Shown here piece by piece: positions 1 to 5,492 of a stretch of 7,759 bases of DNA (within the stretch, counting starts at the first letter, position 1; every line of letters starts with the position of its first letter). Where the stretch lies: NCBI GenBank assembly GCA_002314525.1, contig DCGE01000145.1:21905-29663 (forward strand), written 5' to 3'. This DNA comes from Prevotellaceae bacterium UBA1786. Its GTDB lineage: Bacteria > Bacteroidota > Bacteroidia > Bacteroidales > Bacteroidaceae. Under the pieces are notes generated by a model. The model was given only the letters and a program-made list of their open reading frames with translations, did not search any database and was not told where the DNA came from. A program made the position numbers and the translations under genes.

Positions 1-28
1 GCCTCTTCAGCCACTCGAGCATCTCTCC
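1..28 (-). tRNA. 5' end of a class II tRNA, probably tRNA-Ser (partial, runs off the window)
   Basis: Read on the minus strand, the gene begins at position 28. The first seven bases, GGAGAGA, form the 5' acceptor strand. They are followed by T8 and G9, then a CTC/GAG D-stem closing an 11-nt loop that contains A14 and the invariant GG of the D-loop (GAGTGGCTGAA). This layout matches bacterial tRNA-Ser. The anticodon, variable arm and 3' half lie beyond the left edge, so the identity rests on the 5' third only; tRNA-Tyr or another class II tRNA is the alternative. It lies 104 nt downstream of tatD in the same orientation. Confidence 0.8.
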
Positions 29-132
29 TTATGGGGTGTTTCGAAGTTCTTTACAAGATTAAAATGTACGTTTTCAAACGCACCTTTTTCCTTCAGTCAC
101 CAAATCAGCAACAAAAATACATAAAATTTTTG
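29..132 (-). other. tatD to tRNA intergenic spacer with weak promoter-like and hairpin signals
   Basis: This 104-nt AT-rich spacer has no gene. Immediately after the tatD stop there is a 7-bp AT-only inverted repeat, 112-118 pairing with 126-132 around a 7-nt loop. It could be a weak transcript end but has no GC core. A possible tRNA promoter on the minus strand is TTTG at 101-104, 18 nt of spacing, then TGCGTTTG at 75-82. That is one base from TAnnTTTG and would start transcription about 40 nt before the mature tRNA. A small CGTTT/AAACG inverted repeat at 69-80 overlaps it. None of these signals is strong. Confidence 0.3.
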
Positions 133-912
133 TCATTGAATAATTATTTTACAATTTTTATCTGTTTTATGTGAAATTTCTTGCAAATCGACCCCATAAA
201 TGCCCGATAATGCCTTGGCGACCTCAATAACGAACGCACTTTCGTTTCTTTTTCCACGATGAGGAACGGGGGCCATATATGGGGCATCGGTCTCGAGGAC
301 GATACGGTCGAGCGGCACTGTTTCACAGAGGACTTCCGGTAGTTTGGAGTTCTTGAAAGTGAGAACTCCACCGATGCCTAACATGAAGTCAGGAAAGTCA
401 AGGAGTTGCCGCGCTATCTCCTTCGAGGCCGAGAAACAATGGAACACTCCGCGCAGGCCGGAGTCGCGATAACGACGTAAGATATCAATCATCTCGTTGT
501 ATGCCTTGCGGCAATGGAGCATAAGCGGCAGGTTGAGGTCAACAGCCCAGCGGATCTGTTGTTCAAAAGCATCAAGTTGCTGGGTGCGGTATGTCTCGTC
601 CCAGTAGAAGTCGAGGCCGATCTCACCGATGGCGATTGGAGGGTTGAGAGATGAAAGACGAGAAATGAGAGTGGTGTAGATGGCATCAAGCTGAGTTTGG
701 TAGTCTTCACGAACTTCCTCGGGATGGAGTCCTATCATGGGATAGAGATAGTCTGGATAGGCGTCACATACATCCAGAAGGTGGGGAAGATCCTGTAAAT
801 TGATAGCAGGAACAAAGATGCGGTCGATGCCTGCATCTTTAGCTCGCTGGATAACTTCTTCGAGGTCATCAGCAAACTCAGGTCCGTCAATATGACAATG
901 AGTATCGGTCAT
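133..912 (-). CDS. tatD: TatD family metal-dependent hydrolase / DNase
   Basis: This 259-residue protein has the usual length of the TatD family, cytoplasmic TIM-barrel metalloenzymes with DNase activity (3'-5' exonuclease in E. coli TatD). Every expected metal-site element is visible: HxH near the N-terminus (H5, H7 in THCHID), E97 in IGEIGLDFYW, H133 in LHCRKA, H158 in FHCFS, and D209 in LETDAPY. The GLHPE motif (61-65) and RGKRNE (219-224) are also family signatures. The ATG at 912 sits directly before MTDTHCH, the normal family start, with no Shine-Dalgarno sequence. The gene lies 20 nt after the prenyl synthase stop and is probably cotranscribed with it; no promoter is seen in that gap. 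The exact biological substrate is not known from sequence. Confidence 0.95.
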   Translation of the reverse strand: MTDTHCHIDGPEFADDLEEVIQRAKDAGIDRIFVPAINLQDLPHLLDVCDAYPDYLYPMIGLHPEEVREDYQTQLDAIYTTLISRLSSLNPPIAIGEIGLDFYWDETYRTQQLDAFEQQIRWAVDLNLPLMLHCRKAYNEMIDILRRYRDSGLRGVFHCFSASKEIARQLLDFPDFMLGIGGVLTFKNSKLPEVLCETVPLDRIVLETDAPYMAPVPHRGKRNESAFVIEVAKALSGIYGVDLQEISHKTDKNCKIIIQ

Positions 913-932
913 TTCTATTTACGATTTACCAT

Positions 933-1934
933 TTATTTATCGCGGAGGAGGAGGCGATTGGCAAAGTTGCGGAGATGAACCTTTCGGGAATCACTAACTC
1001 CCACCCTTTCTAGACTAGCGAGAGCCTGAGCGAAGAAGTCTTCGATTTTCTGCTGGCAGATGGAGCGGATGCCGAGAGAGTCGAATATGGCAGTGACCGC
1101 ACGAATCTTGTCGGCAGCAAGGGTCGAGGAGTCAGTCAAAGACGATTGGCTTATGGAGAGCCAATAGAGGAGTTCGGCTTTCTGTGATCCCTGAGCAAGA
1201 TTAAGGGCTGTGATGAGCATGAATGTTTTCTTGTTGCATAGAATATCGCCTCCGATATTCTTGCCGAACACGGCCGGATCACCATAGACATCGAGCAAGT
1301 CGTCCTGAAGTTGGAAGGCAAGTCCCATCTTCTCACCGAAATCATAGAGGAGGTCAGAATCCTGTACGGAAGCACCTGCCAACTGAGCTCCGATCTTCAA
1401 TGAGCAATCGAGAAGGAGGGATGTCTTCAAACGTATCATCTCAAGGTATTGGTCAGCGGTCACATCACCACATGTCTCAAAGTCGATGTCATACTGCTGG
1501 CCGTCACATACGCCGAGCGTTGCTTCATGGAAGGTCTTCAAGACATCGAACGATGAAGGAAACGAGTGAAGATTGGAAGTGAACAGTTTGTAGGCCATTA
1601 TCAGCATGGCATCACCTGAGAGAATTGCCGTATTGTCGTTCCAGCGTTTATGTACAGTCTCGTGGCCACGACGCATGTCGGCACGATCCATCAGGTCATC
1701 ATGCAGAAGTGTGAAGTTGTGGTACACCTCCATTGCCACTGCATTGGGAAGGATCTGGTCGGAATTATCGCGGAAAAGTTCGTATGCCATCAGCATCAAT
1801 ACAGGACGGATACGTTTTCCACCAAGAGAGAGGACATAGCGAATCGGTTCATATAGTCCTTCTGGCTGCGACGGATAGTTCAACGAATCCACATAGGAAT
1901 TCACCTTATTATATATACATGAGAAGTCTTGCAT
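933..1934 (-). CDS. Polyprenyl (isoprenyl diphosphate) synthase, probably short-chain (FPP/GGPP)
   Basis: A trans-prenyltransferase that condenses isopentenyl diphosphate onto allylic diphosphates, supplying precursors for undecaprenyl phosphate and menaquinone. From the ATG at 1934 it is 333 residues. Visible motifs: GGKRIRP at 38-44 (IPP binding), first Asp-rich motif DDLMD at 79-83 followed by RRG, GQQYD at 145-149, KT at 170-171, and second Asp-rich motif DDLLD in FQLQDDLLD at 211-215. The first motif is DDxxD without the two-residue insertion of classical bacterial FPP synthases. The fifth residue before it is a bulky Phe (F74 in NFTLLHDD), which in characterised enzymes limits product length to about C15-C20; this part is inference. 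An in-frame extension of 11 residues to 1967 (MCGCFYKCSLR) would run into the upstream stem-loop, so the internal ATG is preferred. Confidence 0.9.
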   Translation of the reverse strand: MQDFSCIYNKVNSYVDSLNYPSQPEGLYEPIRYVLSLGGKRIRPVLMLMAYELFRDNSDQILPNAVAMEVYHNFTLLHDDLMDRADMRRGHETVHKRWNDNTAILSGDAMLIMAYKLFTSNLHSFPSSFDVLKTFHEATLGVCDGQQYDIDFETCGDVTADQYLEMIRLKTSLLLDCSLKIGAQLAGASVQDSDLLYDFGEKMGLAFQLQDDLLDVYGDPAVFGKNIGGDILCNKKTFMLITALNLAQGSQKAELLYWLSISQSSLTDSSTLAADKIRAVTAIFDSLGIRSICQQKIEDFFAQALASLERVGVSDSRKVHLRNFANRLLLRDK

Positions 1935-1954
1935 ACGCAATGAACATTTATAGA

Positions 1955-1990
1955 AACAGCCGCACAATAGTTGATTATTATGCGGCTGTT
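1955..1990 (-). terminator. Stem-loop after tonB: terminator or attenuator before the prenyl synthase gene
   Basis: A perfect 10-bp inverted repeat, AACAGCCGCA at 1955-1964 and TGCGGCTGTT at 1981-1990, encloses a 16-nt loop whose inner part (1966-1969 with 1976-1979) can also pair. It starts 22 nt past the tonB stop and ends 20 nt before the prenyl synthase ATG. On the minus-strand transcript the stem is followed by TTTCTATAAA, a broken U-tract, so termination may be partial. No TAnnTTTG promoter is seen between this stem and the next start codon, so readthrough may supply the downstream genes. Confidence 0.6.
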
Positions 1991-2012
1991 CTGTTTGTAT
2001 TTATTTGATGTA

Positions 2013-2732
2013 CTAAGTCAAACGGAACATTACAGGACATGTGTATTTAACTCGTACAGCCTTTCCACGCTGCTTGCCTGGTTTCCACTTTGGCATAGCC
2101 TTGATAACTCGGAGTGCTTCCTTGTCACAAGATGCGTCAAGAGACTTGAGAACCCGAGGCTCTACGATTGAACCGTCCTTATTGACAACGAATTCAATGA
2201 TTACACGACCCTGAATATTGTTTTCCTGTGCGATAGAAGGATACTTGATGTTCTTACCAAGGTATGCAAGAAGTGCTTCCTGACCACCTGGGAATTCAGG
2301 CATCTCCTCTACAACCTGGAAGATTTCCTCTTCATCAGTCTCTTCAACAACTGCCGTTGGAGGTCCCTGAACTGCTACTGCGCCCTGAATAGGAGCTGTA
2401 GGTCCTGAGATTGCACTCTCAGTAGCTTCAGATGACTGGATTTCCTCTTCTTCAATTTCCTCATCGTTCTCCACGATTTCGAGTACTTCAGGTACCTGAG
2501 GTACTTCTGCTGGTGGAGGAGGAGCGACGGTGAAGATTGGCTGTGTTACAGGAACGATTTCTTCCTCCATTGCTGCGTACGGTACATACATCACCGGACC
2601 AGCTTCTGCATATTCACGAGTTGTGAATTCAAAGCATACGAAGAGTCCACAGAGAGCGGCAACATAACCGAGCAAAAGGCTCGTGCCCTTCTGGCCTTCG
2701 AGGTCTGCTTTCTTTGATTTTTTGATTTCCAT
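2013..2732 (-). CDS. tonB: Energy transducer TonB
   Basis: This 239-residue inner-membrane-anchored protein transmits proton-motive force to TonB-dependent outer-membrane transporters (SusC-type in this phylum). The short cytoplasmic N-terminus (MEIKKSKKADLEGQKG) is typical of Bacteroidota TonB. One membrane segment follows at about residues 17-36. The periplasmic linker has a proline run (PPPP at 71-74), then an acidic stretch rich in Glu (about 82-100 and 130-143). The C-terminal TonB domain occupies about 145-239, opening with EFPGGQEAL and containing IKYP (162-165), GRVIIEFVVNKDGS and MPKWKPGKQRGK (213-224). The start at 2732 has an A-rich leader instead of a Shine-Dalgarno sequence. A single-gene or tonB-led transcript is likely, given the promoter-like element upstream and the stem-loop downstream. 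No ExbB/ExbD genes lie next to it here. Confidence 0.95.
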   Translation of the reverse strand: MEIKKSKKADLEGQKGTSLLLGYVAALCGLFVCFEFTTREYAEAGPVMYVPYAAMEEEIVPVTQPIFTVAPPPPAEVPQVPEVLEIVENDEEIEEEEIQSSEATESAISGPTAPIQGAVAVQGPPTAVVEETDEEEIFQVVEEMPEFPGGQEALLAYLGKNIKYPSIAQENNIQGRVIIEFVVNKDGSIVEPRVLKSLDASCDKEALRVIKAMPKWKPGKQRGKAVRVKYTCPVMFRLT

Positions 2733-2886
2733 ATGGTATATTTTGTTGTTTTAATTCGCTACGTGTCGCAAAAGTAATACTTTTTTTTCAATTGACCTAC
2801 TAATATCCGTTTTTTTTGCTGAAAAACGAGGAAAAAGGCATCGATTGGAACCTTATCTCAGGACAAAAAGGTCAAAAAGCAACAAT
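2733..2886. other. Intergenic region between the Trp-rich repeat gene and tonB
   Basis: This 154-nt AT-rich gap has no credible gene. It holds the tonB promoter-like element at 2769-2776, homopolymer runs (T8 at 2781-2788 and T8 at 2811-2818) and a short direct repeat CAAAAAG at 2864-2870 and 2873-2879. A 5-bp inverted repeat (AACCTT near 2850, AAGGT at 2868) is too weak and lacks a following U-tract, so I see no convincing terminator for the gene ending at 2887. Confidence 0.5.
2769..2776 (-). promoter_or_regulatory. Probable -7 promoter element for tonB
   Basis: On the minus strand this is TACTTTTG, an exact match to the Bacteroidota -7 consensus TAnnTTTG. It lies 36 nt before the tonB ATG, which would give a leader of about 30 nt. 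No TTTG -33 element is found at the usual 19-21 nt spacing; an A8 run (with TTG before it) occupies the upstream side instead, so the match is partial. Confidence 0.5.
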
Positions 2887-3492
2887 TTATTTCTCGTTTA
2901 CGATATTTTTCACGAACTTGTCGATTCGCTTTCCAATCCTGATCGTGTTCTCATTACCGAGTTCTTCTTCGAGGAGTTCGTCATCGCTCATGACATGTTC
3001 TGTGGATGGCACCTGATCTTCTTCCATATAATGATTGTAAGATGTCTTCACTCCAGCCCTGACATCCTTTGCCAGACCCTTGAAGCCCTTGGTGCGTTTG
3101 AACTCAATATACTGTTCATGTTTTGCCTTGGTCCACCGGTCAAAATGCCAGAAGGATACGAGCATAAGTCGGACAAGTCTGGAAGACATCACCTTTATCC
3201 AGCACCAGCAATAGACTGATGACTTACAGATCCAACGCCATGCCACAGCCGATGCATATTTCGTCCAATCCCATACGATAGGCGAAGCCCATTTAATCCA
3301 CCGCCAAGCAAAGATGGAATACCTGACGATATACTTCCACATCACTCCAAGACCTTGACGAAGATAGGAAAGTGCTATTAAGGATTCACGTACAGTCCAG
3401 ATAATAAACGCAATAAGATAACGGAGAACTACTCTTGAGTATTTCTTCGCATGCTGTATAAAATCCGTCTTGTCGTTATTGAGAGAAGCCAT
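2887..3492 (-). CDS. Unrecognised Trp-rich protein with tandem 11-residue repeats
   Basis: I do not recognise this 201-residue protein. A polar N-terminus (1-17) leads into a hydrophobic stretch (about 20-50). An exact 11-residue periodicity follows. Five clear units occupy residues 50-104, each with Trp at position 3, Tyr/Trp at position 5 and Ser at position 10; Ile/Thr is usual at 6 and Lys/Arg is common at 4, 7 or 8. Two weaker units precede them (28-49), and a related DRWTK segment follows at 118-122. There are 13 Trp in all. The C-terminal half is soluble-looking: a basic segment (about 118-150), an acidic one (SDDELLEEE, 169-177), then a Lys-rich end. It has no Sec signal peptide. The spacing suggests a membrane-interface or helical-repeat structure; that is inference. 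The ATG at 3492 is chosen over an in-frame GTG at 3501 because AGGTGG lies 5 nt upstream of the ATG and the promoter start is only about 20 nt away. The gene appears monocistronic. Confidence 0.8.
   Translation of the reverse strand: MASLNNDKTDFIQHAKKYSRVVLRYLIAFIIWTVRESLIALSYLRQGLGVMWKYIVRYSIFAWRWIKWASPIVWDWTKYASAVAWRWICKSSVYCWCWIKVMSSRLVRLMLVSFWHFDRWTKAKHEQYIEFKRTKGFKGLAKDVRAGVKTSYNHYMEEDQVPSTEHVMSDDELLEEELGNENTIRIGKRIDKFVKNIVNEK
3181..3411 (-). repeat. Tandem 33-nt coding periodicity (seven 11-residue units)
   Basis: Seven consecutive 11-codon units, the five best at 3181-3345, encode the W-x-(W/Y)...S pattern. At the DNA level the units have largely diverged. A local similarity remains between units encoding AWRWI: ATCCAACGCCATGCC near 3230 and ATCCACCGCCAAGC near 3297 on the plus strand. 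This fits an old internal duplication held by protein-level selection, not a recent DNA repeat. Confidence 0.75.
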
Positions 3493-3497
3493 TTTTC

Positions 3498-3503
3498 CCA
3501 CCT
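3498..3503 (-). promoter_or_regulatory. Shine-Dalgarno-like site for the Trp-rich gene
   Basis: On the minus strand AGGTGG lies 5 nt before the ATG at 3492. No other gene start in this window has a comparable purine box, so it is unusual locally and supports the ATG over the GTG at 3501. Confidence 0.5.
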
Positions 3504-3518
3504 GTCAATTTCAAGGTA

Positions 3519-3550
3519 CAAAGGTAGATAATAGTTTTGAGAAAAACAAA
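3519..3550 (-). promoter_or_regulatory. Bacteroidota-type promoter for the Trp-rich gene
   Basis: On the minus strand TTTG (3547-3550) is followed by 20 nt and then TACCTTTG (3519-3526). This is an exact match to the -33 TTTG / -7 TAnnTTTG pattern at consensus spacing. Transcription would start near 3512, giving a leader of about 20 nt before the ATG at 3492. It lies in the 78-nt gap after the metallophosphoesterase gene. Confidence 0.75.
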
Positions 3551-3570
3551 TTTAATTCACTATTTATTTC

Positions 3571-4059
3571 TCATGCCAGTTCTATGACCTCAAGATCCTT
3601 GATTTCACTGCCATCGATTGTGAAGCGGACCAACGTGCGTTTTGTATGGAAACCGGATATACCGGCTGCACCGGGATTTATGTGGAGAATACCCAGAGTC
3701 TGGTCATTCATCACCTTGAGTATATGGCTGTGTCCGGAAATGAACAGTTGTGGTGGATTGGTAAATATAGTCTGGCGTACAGATGGATCATAGTGACCTG
3801 GATAGCCACCGATATGTTTTATCAGCACTTCCACATCCTCGCACCGGAAACGGTATTTCTCAGAGAAACGAAGGCGCAAATCATAAGTATCGATATTGCC
3901 GAATACTGCACGGAGAGGCTTCAGTTCGGCGAGACGGTCGGCAACTTCCATTGAACCAATGTCGCCAGCGTGCCATATCTCATCACATTCCGAGAAGTAT
4001 TTCTCAAAACGGCTGTCCCAGAAACCGTGAGTATCAGAGAGAAGTCCTATTCTTGTCAT
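3571..4059 (-). CDS. YfcE/MJ0936-family metallophosphoesterase (phosphodiesterase)
   Basis: This 162-residue protein is a compact calcineurin-like phosphoesterase using two metal ions. All signature blocks are present: SDTHG (D9, H11), GDIG (D33), GNID (N55), H82 in IKHIGGYPG, and GHSH (H110, H112), followed by INPGAAG (127-133), typical of the YfcE/MJ0936 subfamily. Characterised relatives hydrolyse phosphodiester model compounds; the physiological substrate is generally unknown. It is cytoplasmic, with no signal peptide. Its ATG overlaps the NhaC stop codon in an ATGA (4056-4059), so translation is probably coupled. It is the last gene of the transporter operon, because a new promoter and an unrelated gene follow. 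I see no terminator hairpin after its stop. Confidence 0.92.
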   Translation of the reverse strand: MTRIGLLSDTHGFWDSRFEKYFSECDEIWHAGDIGSMEVADRLAELKPLRAVFGNIDTYDLRLRFSEKYRFRCEDVEVLIKHIGGYPGHYDPSVRQTIFTNPPQLFISGHSHILKVMNDQTLGILHINPGAAGISGFHTKRTLVRFTIDGSEIKDLEVIELA

Positions 4060-5492
4060 GGCTCGATATCCTGGTTTACTTCAACACGTTTTATCCTCCA
4101 GCCGATGGTTGCTACAATGATACTCATCAGCGGACTGACAAGATTGAATATGCAATATGGCAGATAAGCCAATGTAGAGACTCCCAAGACGGTTGCCTGA
4201 GTGAGTCCGCATGTGTTCCACGGAATCAACACTGACGTAACAGTGGCTGAGTCTTCGGCCGAACGCGAAAGGAGGCGGTTCTCATATCCCAGTCTGTGGT
4301 ACGCACCCTTGAACATGCTTGATGTCAGGATTATGGACATATACTGATCGCTCGTCGCAAGATTGGAGAAAATACCAGTGATAACTGTAGAGAAGACAAG
4401 CGACACACGCCCCTTTATATATTTGATGAGAGCTGATGTGATGCTCTGAATCATATTCGTTGCCATCATGACACCACCGAACGTCAAGGCACACAATATA
4501 AGCCATACAGTATTCAGCATACCAGCCATTCCGCTTGTCGAGATGAGGTCGTTGAGGGCAAGGTTGCCAGAATCAAGTGCAGTGGAGCCGAAGCATGTCG
4601 TCATAAGGCCACGGAACATATTGCCATTATCATCAATAGCTGACAGAACCTGAGATTGGAATACCAGAGCACATACACATGCCGCCAAAGAAGCGATAAA
4701 AAGAGTAATCAGGACAGGAGTCCTACGGGCAATGAGAACACCAGTGATGACAGGTACGAGGAGTGTCCAAGGAGTGATGGTGAAAGTATGGTCCAAACTG
4801 ACGATGTATTCATCAATATGAATCTCGTTTCCTTTACACATGGAGATTCCTGCAACAAGAAAAACTATCAATGCGACAGTCATCGACGGAATTGTCGTCA
4901 GAAACATGTACCTGATATGATCAAACAGATTGACGCCTGAAGAAGAAGATGCAAGTACTGTCGTATCACTGAGTGGAGACACCTTGTCTCCGAAATAGGC
5001 ACCGGAGATAATTGCACCGGCTGACCAAGTATCAGGAATACCCAAAGCATTTCCGATACCGAGAAGTGCAATTCCTATTGTAGCAATAGTGGTCCATGAA
5101 CTACCGGTCATGACCGAAATGACAGCACATATCAAACAGCTGCATACAAGATAGAACTGAGGAGAGATAATCTGAATTCCATAGTAAATCAAAGTCGGCA
5201 CGACACCGCTGATCATCCAAGTACCTGAAATCATTCCTATCAGCAAGAGTATAAGAATCGGCACTATGGTGTCACCGATAGTTTTCCTGATACCATCCTC
5301 GACAGTTTTCCACGGAGTCCTGTAGATTGTCATCGACAAGGTGACACAGACAGCAGCTGAGAGAAGCATACTGATCTGATTAGCTCCGTTCATGGCATTC
5401 GCCCCAAAGAAGCTCACACTGAGCGTTATCATGATAACAAGCAGTATAACAGGGATGACGGCTATCAGAGGATGTGGAAAACGTGGTTTCAT
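4056..5492 (-). CDS. nhaC: NhaC-family Na+/H+ (or related) antiporter
   Basis: This 478-residue polytopic inner-membrane protein has about a dozen hydrophobic segments from residue 8 to about 464. Family-defining blocks are visible: MTGSSWTTIATIGIALLGIG (128-147) and AGAIISGAYFGDKVSPLSDTT (158-178), with Asp169 and Asp176 in the likely ion pathway. A second-half counterpart includes SAEDSATVTSVLIPWNTCG (411-429). The family includes Na+/H+ exchangers and organic-acid antiporters such as MleN (malate/lactate), so the family call is firm and the substrate is not. Start and stop both lie in ATGA overlaps with the neighbours (5489-5492 and 4056-4059), placing it in the middle of a three-gene operon. 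No Shine-Dalgarno sequence is seen, in keeping with translational coupling. Confidence 0.93.
   Translation of the reverse strand: MKPRFPHPLIAVIPVILLVIMITLSVSFFGANAMNGANQISMLLSAAVCVTLSMTIYRTPWKTVEDGIRKTIGDTIVPILILLLIGMISGTWMISGVVPTLIYYGIQIISPQFYLVCSCLICAVISVMTGSSWTTIATIGIALLGIGNALGIPDTWSAGAIISGAYFGDKVSPLSDTTVLASSSSGVNLFDHIRYMFLTTIPSMTVALIVFLVAGISMCKGNEIHIDEYIVSLDHTFTITPWTLLVPVITGVLIARRTPVLITLFIASLAACVCALVFQSQVLSAIDDNGNMFRGLMTTCFGSTALDSGNLALNDLISTSGMAGMLNTVWLILCALTFGGVMMATNMIQSITSALIKYIKGRVSLVFSTVITGIFSNLATSDQYMSIILTSSMFKGAYHRLGYENRLLSRSAEDSATVTSVLIPWNTCGLTQATVLGVSTLAYLPYCIFNLVSPLMSIIVATIGWRIKRVEVNQDIEP

Noticed and set aside
112..119. TATTTTTG as a promoter for the tRNA
   Set aside because: It matches TAnnTTTG but has no TTTG at the right spacing and lies more than 80 nt before the tRNA; it is also part of an AT-only inverted repeat.
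1223..1582. 119-codon open frame on the plus strand
   Set aside because: It is antisense to the prenyl synthase, rich in Arg/Ser/His as expected of a shadow frame, and shows no domain.
1935..1967. Longer N-terminus (MCGCFYKCSLR) on the prenyl synthase
   Set aside because: It lies partly inside the stem-loop after tonB, is Cys-rich and unlike prenyl synthase N-termini; MQDF at 1934 gives a normal length.
2849..2872. Possible terminator after the Trp-rich gene
   Set aside because: The stem is only about 5 bp, has no GC core and is not followed by a U-tract on the minus strand.
3115..3411. 33-nt periodicity considered as a CRISPR or DNA satellite
   Set aside because: The units are continuous coding sequence without spacers, and their DNA has diverged; only the protein pattern is regular.
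3493..3501. Alternative GTG start giving three extra residues on the Trp-rich protein
   Set aside because: It would leave a leader of only about 11 nt after the predicted transcription start and would use up the AGGTGG site that is well placed for the ATG at 3492.
3783..4235. 150-codon open frame on the plus strand
   Set aside because: It lies antisense across the metallophosphoesterase and nhaC genes, both fully supported by motifs, and its translation has no recognisable domain.
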